Source: Ciona intestinalis (lineage: Eukaryota; Chordata; Ascidiacea; Phlebobranchia; Cionidae). Taken from it: DNA of 64,000 bases. The position numbers were made by a program, and so were the translations under genes. Of this stretch, positions 21,448 to 33,500 are shown in pieces; the first letter of the stretch is position 1, and the number at the start of each line of letters is the position of its first letter. The stretch is from NCBI RefSeq assembly GCF_000224145.3, contig NC_020176.2, forward strand, positions 1,054,693-1,118,692, written 5' to 3'. The notes below the pieces were generated by a model. It made no database searches. It was not told where the DNA came from and worked only from the letters and a program-made list of their open reading frames with translations.

Positions 21448-23013
21448 ATGAAATGTTTTTGCATACTACGTCTTTTCATCGTAAATGCAGTGACCCAATT
21501 TCAAGTTCTAAACGGTGAGTTTTAAAAATGTTTTATGTTATTTTGAAGCCTGCGTATAAATTGCTAAGCTGTACTTAAATTAAGATACTAATATAGTGAT
21601 GCTTATTCTAAAATGTTAAGTTTCAGCTAACACTTTGAATGATGACGTCACAAAACTGCACTTCTTCAATCAGAAGAAAAATTTTAGTGAAGCGCAGCAA
21701 ATTTGTTTCAAAAATAACTCAACACTTTTTGTCAATAAAAGCGGGAATCTACAAGACATTATAACACCTAATAATATTGACAGCAATAAAACAAGTAACA
21801 TAACGGCGAACATTCCTATTGGGATGATTAGTTATTGGGTCGGTGCAACACGGAAGGCTAATCATAGCGTGTGGTACTGGTTAGATGGAAGTACTGTTTC
21901 CACAATGAACACAGCTCATCAGTATTGGCTCAATAACACCTTTAATGCAAACTCTACGGCGCACTTATGTGCAAGTATGATGTGGATTCACGCCAACGAC
22001 ACTAACGTGAAAGTACAGTTGAATGCCGACTTGTGTTCTCTTCATAAATACTTCGTTTGCCAAACAGGTGAACTTGTACAGTATACAGGTAAACACCCAA
22101 GTTCAAACATATTATAGGTTTACACTTTGGGCAACAAACGGGATTATATTACTATTAGAATTTGTTTTGGTTGTTTATTTAGAAATAAAAACTGCCAGCA
22201 CACCTGTTTGTGCTGCATAGGAAAATGGTTTTGGGTAACACAAACCCAACAGTAGAAAAATCACAATTCCTTTTATTAATGATAAACTGTTAATTTCTCT
22301 TTTAGGTAACAAAACAGACTTTCCTCAGTCCCCCACCACATGTAATGAAGAATGCTGGTATCCTCTGTCAATACTGTTTTGTATATTGCTTGTTCTATTG
22401 ATAGCATTGTTAAAAAACAGGTACCGGTATAGCAACCTATATAAATATACCATGTTGCCTATTTGATTAATATTGCACTTTTTACCGTAATTAGCCTACC
22501 CACAGTTTTACATTCATGGGTAACTCCTAAGCGGGCACGAGGTGTATGAAACAGAACAAGTAAATAGCATTTCATTGCCCCGCCAAAACGACTGTCGGCC
22601 ATGCCACATAAGGTAAAATAAGTTACATTCATTCATTCAGCGGACGACTTGAAAGTTGTTCTTATGCACATTTGACGAAGCTCCGATCTGTTCGTTTGTT
22701 ATCGCATTGGCATAAGAACGTGCAAGAGCCCGTACCTCAACACGAGGTACCTCAAGATTTGGTCGAAGATACAGTTAATGCTTATGAATTTGCAATCAAC
22801 GTACCGCAGAACGGTAAGTAGAAAGGCGAAAACATAACTATTTTTCATAACACCAGTTTAACAGAAAACGCGTACGATTTCGCCGATGAAGTGTCACCAG
22901 CAGAAGCACAGGAGGCACCGGACATAACGATCACTCTCAATGACATACCACAGGAATATACAGTTGTCAGTCGACCAAAGCAGTTGGATGTGCTTTACGC
23001 TACTGTAAAGTGA
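21448..23013 (+). CDS. Type I C-type lectin receptor with ITIM tail
   Basis: Exons 21448-21514, 21627-22088, 22306-22420, 22641-22813 and 22865-23013 join in phase to give 321 residues. Order: signal peptide (MKCFCILRLFIVNAV, ~1-18); one C-type lectin domain (~29-172) with FSEAQQIC, SYWVGA, WYWLDGS, NADLC and YFVCQ and many N-glycosylation sequons; a short stalk; one membrane helix (~195-212); a 109-residue cytoplasmic tail. The tail ends in V315-L-Y317-A-T-V320, matching the ITIM consensus (V/I/L/S)xYxx(V/I/L), with further tyrosines at 224, 263, 276 and 304; NAYEFA and NAYDFA look duplicated. An alternative exon 2 donor at 22067 keeps phase, and an ATG 36 bases upstream (21412) is also in frame. 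Inhibitory signalling through SHP-type phosphatases is inferred from the motif. Confidence 0.8.
22518..22640 (+). mobile_element. SINE 3' fragment abutting receptor exon 4
   Basis: Shared SINE body (GCACGAGGTGTATGAAACAG) and tail (AAGTTACATTCATTCATTCA). The tail plus one G forms the acceptor of the first cytoplasmic-tail exon. Confidence 0.75.
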
Positions 23014-23111
23014 TAACTTAAACCAATATATGAAGCGAACCTTTACTTCATGCTGTTGTTCTTTACGTTTTACACAAGCTAAATATTAAAACCAGCCACA
23101 AATCGATTAAA
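23014..23111. other. 3' UTR of the lectin receptor
   Basis: ATTAAA at ~23088 may be the poly(A) signal; a MITE follows directly. Confidence 0.4.
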
Positions 23112-23315
23112 TATAGTAGAGTGAGGTAAGATGGGACTAGTTTCATTCTCTTTTCTAAGGCCATTTGGTAGTAAAAAAAAACATTTTTTAAAATTGAAGA
23201 ATTTTAGAACCGTATATTCACATCTTCCACAAATCATTGTTAATTGTTTAAAACACGATCAGGATATTTAGATATTATGTGCTAAAGGTGTCCCGTCTTT
23301 CCCCCCTCTACTATA
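23112..23315 (+). mobile_element. MITE family A copy
   Basis: Full length, slightly diverged (GTGAGGTAAGATGGGACTAG at the left end). Confidence 0.85.
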
Positions 23316-23492
23316 TATATATATAACCGTAACCACGGGACTCTTAAAGATCGATTAGAAAATATCGGATTAAGGTGGTTATTTAGGTTGTAATCCATCT
23401 TATTATACTTCTACTTTTTATAAAGAATCTTTTATAAACTATATATTATTACCTTCTCAATATACCAATTGTAACCTTCATGTTATGTGTAG

Positions 23493-23647
23493 TTGGTAAT
23501 TTGGACAGCCGATTAGTAATTACTTGGAGTAATCAAGTGACTTGTCCAAGGACACAGACATCCACAAAGGTTGCAGTGATGAGCCCTGAATCCATTACCC
23601 CTGGGTTAGAGACTGGAGCGCTAACCAACTGCTTGTGTCACGGCGCC
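23493..23647 (-). mobile_element. SINE 5' half, reverse orientation
   Basis: Complement of the SINE head: CCTGAATCCATTACCCCTGG (B box reversed) and GCTAACCAACTGCTTGTG (A box reversed). Confidence 0.65.
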
Positions 23648-24038
23648 GAATTTTTGGAAAGCTTATAACAGCCGCACCAACTACCTTTCTAAAATTTTAA
23701 ACTCTTCCTCTAAAACATTAACATTTTTATATCTGCATATATTTTATTAAGGAAGTAATGTAATTCACGTTTTCATTTTCGTAGAGCCTTTAATTGGTTC
23801 TGTAGAAAAATAGAGACATGAGTTAAAATGTTAAATGAACGGTGGTATAAAATGATCGTTCTGCTCTAAATAAACACAACCCTAATAAAAGATTAGTAAA
23901 GACTATATAAATAAAATTGCAAAGTAAAGAAAACCCTGCCTTTTCCGTTGCAGCATGGTTTACTGGGCTGAAAATAAATATAATGTTATTTGTAACATTA
24001 AACTAAACAACGAAAGCGTTCATCCTACTACATAGTCA

Positions 24039-24162
24039 TATAGTAAAGTGGGAGAAGATGAAACACATTTTCATCTCATTTTCTCTCATATAATAGTAAA
24101 CAGAGAAAAGCATTTGGATACTACGTGCCAAAGTGATGGATCGTACCCCACAGTACTTATAG
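24039..24162 (+). mobile_element. MITE family A copy with internal deletion
   Basis: Left end TATAGTAAAGTGGGAGAAGA and a degraded right end (ACCCCACAGTACTTATAG); about 70 bp of the middle is missing. Confidence 0.6.
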
Positions 24163-24714
24163 TAATATATACCAAAATATCTGCCATTCGAGAATTAACT
24201 GTTGCCATTTTAACAAATAACTTTCAAATCTTAAAACATAAGCACACCTTTGCCGACGACGTGGTTCAGTTAGATTGCTAGAGCATGGTACAAGACGCGG
24301 TGTCGCGATATATTTGTTCCGATCGTTAAATTTAGACCGGGCACTATTAAAACAGTATATACCCATTTAGTTTCCTACGGTCTAAGCGGTGTTAATTTAA
24401 CATTACTGTTATAGGCGCTTGATGCTTTAAAGTAATCAATCAATAAAACAACTACAGGAAAACGCATATTTATTTAGAATGATATATAGCATCCTAACGC
24501 CTTTAAGAATGAACAATATATAGGAAACTGTTGACTCTAATACGTGGAGAAACACACAGTACTAATCGGTTAACGAGCAAAACATACAAGGACATGTACC
24601 AAGTTTTTAACAGACAACCAGCCATATATACTATTTCATTTTATATTTACATTATATTTACAACTTTGTTTCGCTTTTAACTTCCAACTAGTAGAACAAA
24701 TACCACAATGGACA

Positions 24715-25535
24715 TTATGTTTTGCATATACTAGCAGTAGGATATAGAAAACAATGAAGAGACATAAAACGAGTTGGGTCTACATTCGGATTGAATTTCT
24801 TTCCACTCTTCGCTTTGTCCAAATTCACTGTGTTGCCCGGGCCTTGACCTATGCTCACTTGCTCATGTAAAGTGTCCACGTTTAAATTTTTAAGTGTCTC
24901 CATTGTAGAATGTAAAAGGTCTGTAAGCGTCAAATCTATTTTCAATCGGTTGGTTATAATGAAACCCAAAGCACAATCCTCGGCCATGGCCGCTTCCCTT
25001 GTAGTCACAACCAGGTTTTCTCTTCCACACCACGGTTTCATTTTCAAAGCCAATGGCCGGGAAATACAACAGCCAGCACCTCCGTGGGCAAACTGATATG
25101 TCTCAGAACGACCATGATAGCCTGTTGTAAAAGATGGAACGCTTAGTCTACCAATGCAAATGTTTTGCGTCCAGTTATAACCATTAACAAGATGGACCAG
25201 TCGTGGTGGATTGACGTAATTATCGTCGTCGAATCGGCACCACCACTTTTTACCGCTAGCCAAATAGGCATCGAACACTGTTCCTGTTTTACAGCTTAGA
25301 TGTTTTCGACTTTTTGTGGGTCCACAGTTTGTGTTGATAACGTGACCTCCAGTTGTTTCGTTAAGCTTGTCGTCTTCGCCGTCTGTGAAAATATAAGTTT
25401 GCTTCTTAGCAAGATTGAACCAAGTCTTAACGATTGGGACAACTCGTGGTTCGTGAAACTTTTTGCTTGTTCTTACGCTGATGAAAATATCATCCAGAGT
25501 TGATATACCATCGTTTACTGGCTTGTCAGATATCT
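24715..25535 (-). CDS. fringe: Fringe beta-1,3-N-acetylglucosaminyltransferase, partial
   Basis: One uninterrupted frame of about 273 codons covers nearly the whole catalytic domain and is cut at its 5' end by the assembly gap. Fringe works in the Golgi, adding GlcNAc to O-fucose on Notch EGF repeats and so tuning Notch ligand choice. Hallmarks in order: DIFISVRTSKKFH, FTDGED, the metal-binding DDD in WWCRFDDDNYVN, the HGGAGCCISRPLALKM loop, EDCALGFI and the C-terminal SLHCFLYP. The Golgi signal-anchor and N-terminal residues must lie in the gap or in upstream exons to the right; I could not find them. Vertebrate fringe genes split this domain into several exons, here it is one. Which vertebrate paralogue it resembles cannot be told. 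Confidence 0.95.
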
Positions 25536-25585
25536 NNNNNNNNNNNNNNNNNNNNNNNNNNNNNNNNNNNNNNNNNNNNNNNNNN
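25536..25585. other. Assembly gap of 50 N
   Basis: A run of 50 undetermined bases, probably nominal length, inside the fringe gene. The base after it is the right end of a MITE, so a repeat probably caused the gap. Confidence 0.95.
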
Positions 25586-25600
25586 CCCCACCCCACTATA
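25586..25600 (+). mobile_element. MITE family A right terminus at the gap edge
   Basis: CCCCACCCCACTATA, the standard right end; the rest is presumably in the gap. Confidence 0.6.
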
Positions 25601-25717
25601 TTACAAGTCAGCTAAGATTAAATTATTTAACTTTAAACTGGTTTATGTGGATTCATATAATATTAGTTTCATATATTTTAGATTCTGTTTTAGCCCAGTA
25701 AACTATGCTGATGAAGG

Positions 25718-25774
25718 AGCAGGATATCTATACATTTTGTGCTAAAGGTGTCTTATCTTTCCCCACCCCTCTAT
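25718..25774 (+). mobile_element. MITE family A, right-end fragment
   Basis: AGGATATCTATACATTTTGT then GCTAAAGGTGTCTTATC and a C-rich terminus; left two-thirds missing. Confidence 0.65.
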
Positions 25775-26369
25775 TTTAAGCTTCAGCTCAGTGTTACTGT
25801 TTTGATAAAACGTTTACCTTCGTGTTTTATGTCAATAACTATATAACTTTTTTTCACAGATACAATAAGCCTCCAACCTAACGAAAATGAAAACGAATAT
25901 AAAACGTTTGTTTATTGTTTCTGTTGGCCAATATTAGCAAAACGTCAGTCTTCAAATTCTAGAAGCACGGGTAGTGCCCAATTCTCGAAACTTTTTTGTT
26001 GCTATAAATGCTGTCGCGTATAGTTGCCTTCAAGTAGTTAAGTTTAGGTTGGAACAGTAGGCAGTCAGGCAACAAAGAGCATCCTGTTTTTTTAACGAGA
26101 TAGTGCAGAACCTTGAAGGAGCATACCAACGATAAATGTGATGCCCAAATGTGACCCAAAGGTATATCATCAAAATTTCCCAAAATAATACAGCTTCTTA
26201 AAAAACGCGTAAAAAACGCTGAAGTAGATAAAATTCGGCGGTTTCAACAATGTATGGTGTTTCCAATAAGAAAAAATAACTCAAGTTTGAGCGTTTCTAG
26301 TTTCTAAACTATATGCTACTGAAGAAATATCACATTTTATTTTGGATGTGTTAATAATCCTTACTTCAT

Positions 26370-26445
26370 TTTCTTGGTTTACTGCCAAAAAAGACGATAA
26401 AATGGAATGAAAGGGTGTCCTATATCTCCCCCACCCTATACTGTA
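26370..26445 (-). mobile_element. MITE family A end fragment, inverted
   Basis: Retains GGTTTACTGCCAAAAAAGAC and the terminal GTGTCCTATATCTCCCCCAC; the other half is missing. Confidence 0.65.
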
Positions 26446-26803
26446 TTTAAGAACAAATCTATAACTTCAAATTTTAGCGCTTTTGTCTCAGTAAACGGCT
26501 TTTCTCAATGATAAACTCCGTTGTCGAATCAGATTTAGCTATCCGACATATAGTGATTGGATGAAGCCAGAGGCATGAGACGGGACGGACTGAAATAAAC
26601 AATTTCTTCGAACAAAAGTCTAGTTAATCCATGACCATTTACGTTGCCTCTCGACCATAACAATGAAAAGGAAAATAGACTTTTACTGGCCGCTGTCTCA
26701 AATCATATTTTTGTCCACATACAGTAGTTTTGACTACCTCCTATATAACTTGCAAAATATAGTAATATATATACAAATCAGCGTAATTTATTTATACAAA
26801 TAA

Positions 26804-26925
26804 GAGTCTGTATATGTTTTATAAACTAAAGTCCGTTAACATCTGATACACCAAAAATGTATATATTTAAACTCGAGTCTGTTACTAATGTAGAGCCGGA
26901 GTCCGTATATAAACATGTTTATACT
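26804..26925. repeat. Cluster of short GAGTCCG/TATAAAC hairpins
   Basis: Contains GAGTCTGTATATG with a partly complementary arm, then GAGTCCGTATATAAAC. A 16-bp perfect palindrome TATAAACATGTTTATA lies at 26908-26923. Related motifs occur at 54850-54869 and 59132-59170. Confidence 0.6.
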
Positions 26926-27018
26926 CTGTGTGGAACTCAAATCTAGTACGAATGTTTTGAATCAAAACATAAGCATAGTTGACACTTTCGCCTGTCATAC
27001 TATTGTAACGACTTTACC

Positions 27019-27201
27019 ATGGTCAGCAATGCTACACACTCCTCCAAATGCACGAAGAGCGAACTTCGTGTCTTCATTCGACGTTTTGCAAAAAAGGTAC
27101 TGGGCGTTGCCGGAATTTTGTTTGGCGGTTTTTGGTTTTCGCTGTTATTATTAATATGCTATTACGAGAATGACAATCGAGCTGCCAATCAACCTACGTA
27201 A
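27019..27201 (+). CDS. Short membrane-anchor frame, unidentified
   Basis: Sixty codons from an ATG in good context (ACCATGG). A Cys/Lys/Arg-rich start is followed by one strong hydrophobic helix (about 29-48), the layout of a type II signal-anchor exon. A GTAACC donor-like site overlaps the stop, so it could continue into another exon. No family recognised. Given its strand it cannot be the fringe N-terminus. It may be a tiny gene, an orphan first exon or chance. Confidence 0.25.
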   Translation: MVSNATHSSKCTKSELRVFIRRFAKKVLGVAGILFGGFWFSLLLLICYYENDNRAANQPT

Positions 27202-28696
27202 CCGCGAATACCAGACCAAGAAACATTTAATAGAATGTAACTGCTTAATTACTCGTGTTTTCTATACAGTCAGAACAGAAAAAACTAAAACACAACTGAA
27301 TATATTGGTTGTTTGGTATTTGTTTATAAAGTTCAATTGTTATGTTGTATTGACATAGGTGTATAACTAGATTAGGACGCTTAAATACAGCAAATATTGG
27401 TAAATGTTTAACTGAAAAACAACTTTAACCTTGCTTAGTGAAGAAGAAAATTGTTTAAACTGAAGCTTACTGATTGATGGTCCTGCTTAATCAAGATATG
27501 GGTAAATTATTATTAGTTTTATATGCGAATAATTGTATAAAGTATATATATTATTGCTTGCAAATAAACTGTGGTCTATGGTGTACTTTTAGTACTAATG
27601 CAGGATCCTGTAGTGACGGCATGGTGAAAAACAAATACATTTTGGGTTAGTTGTGTTTCGTACTCTAAACAAAACTGTCCGAAGTTAGGGTAGTTGACTA
27701 GTATTACATAAAATCCAATCAAACACTGCACCTTCTGCAAAATGCCATCAGATTATTCATATTTCTACATTATTATAGTGTAAGGACACTGATTATGTGT
27801 TTACGTTATAATAAATGTTATAAGTTTCCTAAATTTGCCTATATGGTTCTACATTTGCCGGCTACCCTTAAGCTAAACTAATATCATGTCTTTTATTTGC
27901 ATATAATCTTCAAACTTCTGACTGAATAAATTGTGCACACTGAAGCTGTAAGTACTTTATATATCAGTTGTCCAGTAACCACTATATTTGTATGTTTGCA
28001 AACAATGTATTTAAACAACATTTAGGTTATACAAGGATAAAAGTGGCTCATTTCATTTTACCTCAGATAAATTATGTAGGCAGATTAAAAATACCTGGTT
28101 AAACTAGTTGTGTTTTCTAATTATCGAAAAATAGCATGTATATATATATTACATATATACATTATGCTGAGGTTGTATATTTAGTTATTCTTGTTTAATT
28201 GATTCCTTTTGCTTAATGTATAAATTGCATATAGCATACTATTCACTATTCAGTTAAAATATGTCACAAGTGCTTACAAATGGTTTTATTGCATTGGCTT
28301 CAATAGATCTATCATACTGTGGTCTTAAAATCCCTTTTTAGATGGTTAAGTCTAATATACCACTAGCAGTTTTATGATTTAATTGCAACCACGATTATGA
28401 AAACTGAAATAGTTTTCTGTATATTTAATGTCATTTAATAGTTTGGCTGTAGACTAGGAGTATTTTGCCCTGTGTTTGGTAATATTTAAATATATATATG
28501 TTTTATAGATAGCTTTTAAACATTCTAAACGTACGTTAAGTACAAACAGCACAATATTCTATGTGGGCGAGGTTCCACAGCATGACACACCATGCGTCCT
28601 AGGATTTAGGCCAGGATTGGCTTATTACCTACAAATGGCATACTTGTACACTAATCCAATATCAAAATCATAAAATCTTTGTTATTTACAATACAG
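27202..28696. other. Region upstream of recognisable septin exons
   Basis: Must contain or precede the septin 7 start exon. One possibility is ATGTCACAA at 28261 (Met-Ser-Gln), but its donor (GTGCTT) is poor. Also holds one copy of the short repeat described at 28562. Confidence 0.4.
28562..28640 (+). repeat. Short dispersed repeat family R, copy 1
   Basis: GGCGAGGTTCCACAGCATGA, then CACACCATG and CCTAGGATTTAGGCCAGG. Shared with 33275-33352 (reverse) and 60236-60312, and more weakly with 29091-29150. Confidence 0.6.
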
Positions 28697-30517
28697 CAAC
28701 AGCCGAAAGCTCTTGATAGTTATGTGGGATTTGCAAATCTTCCAAATCAACTTTACAGAAAATCAGTAAAACAAGGATTTGAGTTTACCCTTATGGTCGT
28801 AGGTCAGTGCAAACTGCAAAATTTTGTGTTGTATTCACTTAAGAGTTATTGTTATGCATTTTTGTTCCCGTGTTTTAATATATATAACTAATGAAAGCAT
28901 AAAGTTTTTGTGTTTCATAAGCTTTGAGCTTCTGAAAATCAGCTCCAGTTGTATTTATATTCTTATCAGTAAATTATTAGGTATTTTGTGTAGAATGGTA
29001 TGATGTAGATTATAATACAAAGTTGGGTATCTATGAAAACCATATAAATAAATTAAAAAAATCTGCTGCAAGGTCTTATAAGTTATAATGTGGCACCCCA
29101 TGCCCCATGGGCCTTGGAATTTGTGTTAGAGTTGGCCCATTATCACCACAACAGGATACCAGAATATCCAGTCTATTTTCTTACTTTTTTACTAGATGGC
29201 TGCATTTATGATTTAAGTTTTAATCAGAATTACAACTGGCTGTACTGTACATATGTACTTAACTTATGGTTATGAATCTTATGATACAAGTTTAAAAGCA
29301 TAATCAATTAATCCGATCTTGTTTTACCAGCCAAAGCAAACAGTTTATATCCTTGTTACAACAAATAAGAAAGTTTATACAGCTAATAACTTCATACAAA
29401 TACACATTATGTAAACACAACATACTTTCAATAAATTTCCTTCCAATAATAGTTACAGTAATAAAAATAAAACATTTGTCCTTTGCTGATAAATATTTGT
29501 CATTGCAGGGGAATCTGGACTAGGCAAGTCAACTTTAATTAATTCTCTTTTTCTCTCTGACCTTTATTCCAACGAATACCCTGGCCCCTCCCTCAGGATA
29601 AAGAAAACTGTAAAGGTAAAATCTATTGATTGTACTTGTTTAGTTGTTTACTAGTAAAAACTTGTAAATGTTTAGGCTGTTCACTTCAGCAATAAAGCAT
29701 GTTTAAACCTTTTGGTTTCAAAAAACTTTTTTTCTAAAATATACAGGCAATGCAGGCATGAATCATGGTATATATATACGTATATATATAGTTCAGAATG
29801 GCAGACAAATCTAGAATGACTTTGATTTAAACACAATCTCACTAATTATGCATTTTACAAAATTGCACTTTTGCAAATACTGGTTACCCCTCTAGATGCC
29901 TGTCACATTCCCATTGTTGTGACCAATTAGATGTTGTGTTATAGTTTCATGCACAAAAATAATGAAATCTTGTTACACTTATTATTTTTACAATTGTGCA
30001 TCAGAAATACACACACACACACAGACGCACACACACATATATATATATCATATATATACTATATATATAATATAAATATATATATTTATCTGTTTTATTT
30101 AGGTTGAAACCACCAAAGTTTTAATAAAAGAAAATGGAGTGACCCTTCGGCTTACCATAGATGACACACCAGGTTTTGGAGATGCTGTCGACAACAGTAA
30201 CTGGTAAGTTGACACTGACTATGTGAAACTTGGTTGTTATGAAAACAATAAGTGAAACACTCGTTATATTTTGTATTTGGTGGTTTGGACTGTTTGGTGC
30301 TAGGAGTTAAAAATGTTGGTATTATTTTGTAAAGAATTTAGTTTTATTAAACATTAAATCAATATTTTTATTTTTTTAGTTCAATTTGCATCCCTATTTT
30401 GCTAAGTTAGAAAAAATAACATGATGTTTTCCATAATTATGTTTATCCTAAAATTTAGATGAAGGTTGATTGAAATTTGTTAAAATTTATATATATAGAA
30501 TAGAAGAAAAATTGATT

Positions 30518-30556
<39 letters not shown>

Positions 30557-33500
30557 TAATATATATATATTAAATTTGTTTTTTTCCCCACATGTTAACT
30601 CCCCAAACAACAGGAGCAACAAAACTTGATTTTATTGAGGGAGAATAATATTATTCTTATAATTTTTTTTTTTTTTAAAAAATAAGATTTCACAAAAAGT
30701 ATATTTTTATTACCCTTGATGTCCTACATGAGGAAACAACCAAATTTTCATTATCAATGATTATCATAAAAACATGTCACCAGCTGGCAAGCAGTCATCA
30801 ACCACATTGAAAAGAAATTTGAAGATTACCTGAATGCTGAGTCAATGGTGACTCGGTCAAAACTAGCGGACAATCGCGTTCACTGCTGCTTGTACTTCAT
30901 TGCACCGACTGGTCACGGGTAACTTTGCTGTGAAGTTCATTCTGATTGAGATTTACCTGTTTTGCAGTTGACTGTAACTCAGTATATACTTATTTTATAT
31001 ACTATAGTAGCGTAGGAAAAGATGGGACACCTTTTCATTTGATTTACTTGTCCCATTTGGTAGTAAACAAAGAACATTAAAAGAATTATAAAACTATAAC
31101 TTCACGGTTCTCATAGACCATTTTTAATTGTTTAGAATAAAATCAGGATATTTAGACATTGACGACAATACAGCATATTAATACTATTTTATTTGGGGCT
31201 ATATTATAATATATATCTATATTTCATCTACGATTTTAAAAGAGTAACCTACTGGTCTAAGTCATACCCTAATAAAGTCTCAGAAAAGGTAGAAATAATG
31301 TTGATATTAATCTTACTTTATACCAGAAGAGAAGTTTGGAATTGTCTTTACTCTTCTGTATATGGTTGGAAAACACATATTAATATATATGTTTTATATC
31401 TGCTAGTCTGAAACCCCTTGATGTCGAATTCATGAAAAATCTTCATGATAAAGTCAACATTATTCCACTCATTGCAAAAGCTGATACCATGACCCCAGAG
31501 GAATGCCTTAGGTTCAAAAAGCAGGTAAATATATATAAAAAAATTACAGCAAACGATCAAAAGTAAATACGGTCAAAATTTTGCAAACTGTTAAAATTGA
31601 TTTGTGTAAAAAAAACAAAAGTTAAAATTTTGCGTCAGGCAAATCTGTATTATTTTGGGTTTTTATGATAATCCTGCTCTTTGTAGATTATGAAAGAAAT
31701 TCATGAACACAAAATCCAACTTTATGAGTTTCCTGAATGTGAGGATGAAGAAGAAAATCGACTCAACAGGAAATTAAAGGTTTTTACAAGTTTTCTATTT
31801 ATTTAAGGTTATTTATGGTTTTAACTAACTTCCCCCTATTCGTGCCATGGAAAATTATTGTAACTGGTTATTCACAAACTAGTTACATGTTTTATGTATT
31901 TTTCTGTAGAGTCGAGTCCCATTTGCAGTGGTTGGTAGCAACACAGTGTTAGAGATTGGTGGAAGGAGAGTGAGAGGTCGACAGTACCCATGGGGTGTGG
32001 CTGAAGGTAACATCAATTATGTTAATTATTTGTTTTTTAAGGTATAGTAGTACTGTGGGGAAAGACAGGATACCTTTAGCACCTAAATCACATTTTTCCT
32101 TATCGTGTTTTAAAGATTATCAACGTTTTTTAGAGTGGTAAGGTTATTTTTTTATAATTCTGTCAATACTCTTTGTTTACTACCAAATGGAACATGAAAA
32201 GAGAATGAAAGTAGTCCCATCTTACCACAATCTACTAAAACTGTTCATATAGAAACTATATTGTAGACTTTGTTTCAGTAATTGTTTGAATAAAGTTTTG
32301 ACACCGTTAGACGGCTATTGCTAAAACATCTAAATATGTTATTGTTGAAATATGTTTTATCTTGATAAGAGCACATTTTCACACAATACACAATTTAGTT
32401 TTCATTCTCAGAATGTTTCTACATTTTTTAGATTATTAGTACTTAGGTCTGGTAGATTATTGGTCTGTTCTGTCTAGAATATAGTCTATTATAGCAGCCA
32501 AACACATTTGTCATTTAAACATTTACCATACTTGTAAAATGTCAAAAGTAGCAGGTTGTCCCTTATCTACTTAACTATTTTTTTGTTTTACAGTTGAGAA
32601 TATCGACCATTGTGACTTCACAGTGCTGAGGAATATGCTGGTTAGGTGAGTTATTGTGATGTCATTGTAATGTTTGTCTTGATTTAAACTTAACATTACC
32701 AGCATATTAAAAAGCGGTTTAAAACCGGTGTATCAATTATTTAATACATCAGTTAAATTTTATCTGGTCACCATAGGTATAATGTTAGAGGTTCTTGGTT
32801 CGAGTCACATCAACTTTAAAACAGGGCTGGCATTAAATAATTAGCACACCTCATTTAAACTGCCTTTTATTACGCTATTAGTGTTAAGTTTTCATACAAG
32901 CGAGCAGAGCTAAATTACCTGCATTCAACACACTTTACAAATGTCACTCAAGATTTTGTATTAAAAATAATGGTGTTTTTCATTTACTATCTGGTTTGTT
33001 TTTTTTTTGCTTTGTTATTAAATCTGGTTGTTTTTTCTCACAAAATTGTTAAATCCTTTGTTTTCAGAACACACATGCAAGATTTAAAAGATGTGACCAA
33101 CAACGTCCATTATGAAAATTATAGAAGTAAGAAACTAAGTTCGGTTACCACGACTACCATGGATGGAAGGAGTAAAGCTCAAACCAAGTATGTTGAAATT
33201 AATATGAACTTTCGGAAATTGAAGCTGGTGTGTTAAGTTAAAAAACTATTTTCTATTCTAAGTGTTAAAAAAAGGGCCAAACTTTGCCTAAATCCTAAGA
33301 GCCATGGCCCATGGCTTGTCATGCTACAGGACCTCAACCCCATACCATAGAAAATGGTTAGATAAATTAATATTACCAAGTAATATCATTATGAATAAGC
33401 AAAACACTATAAGTGACACTATTATATTTTATATTGACTCTTTATTGACTATATGTGTAAATTATTAGGCTGTTAGCTTTTAATAATAAAATGTTGAAAG

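Larger units (their letters stand above)
23316..24714. other. Intergenic between lectin receptor and fringe 3' ends
   Basis: Apart from one SINE and one internally deleted MITE, no feature is visible. The fringe 3' UTR should lie at the right edge. Confidence 0.5.
25775..27018. other. Region right of fringe, no exon confirmed
   Basis: Fringe 5' exons are expected on the minus strand here but none was recognised. Holds a MITE fragment (26370-26445) and the hairpin-rich stretch at 26804-26925. Confidence 0.4.

Noticed and set aside
25500-25745. Plus-strand frame across the N gap
   Set aside because: Runs through undetermined bases and MITE sequence, antisense to fringe.
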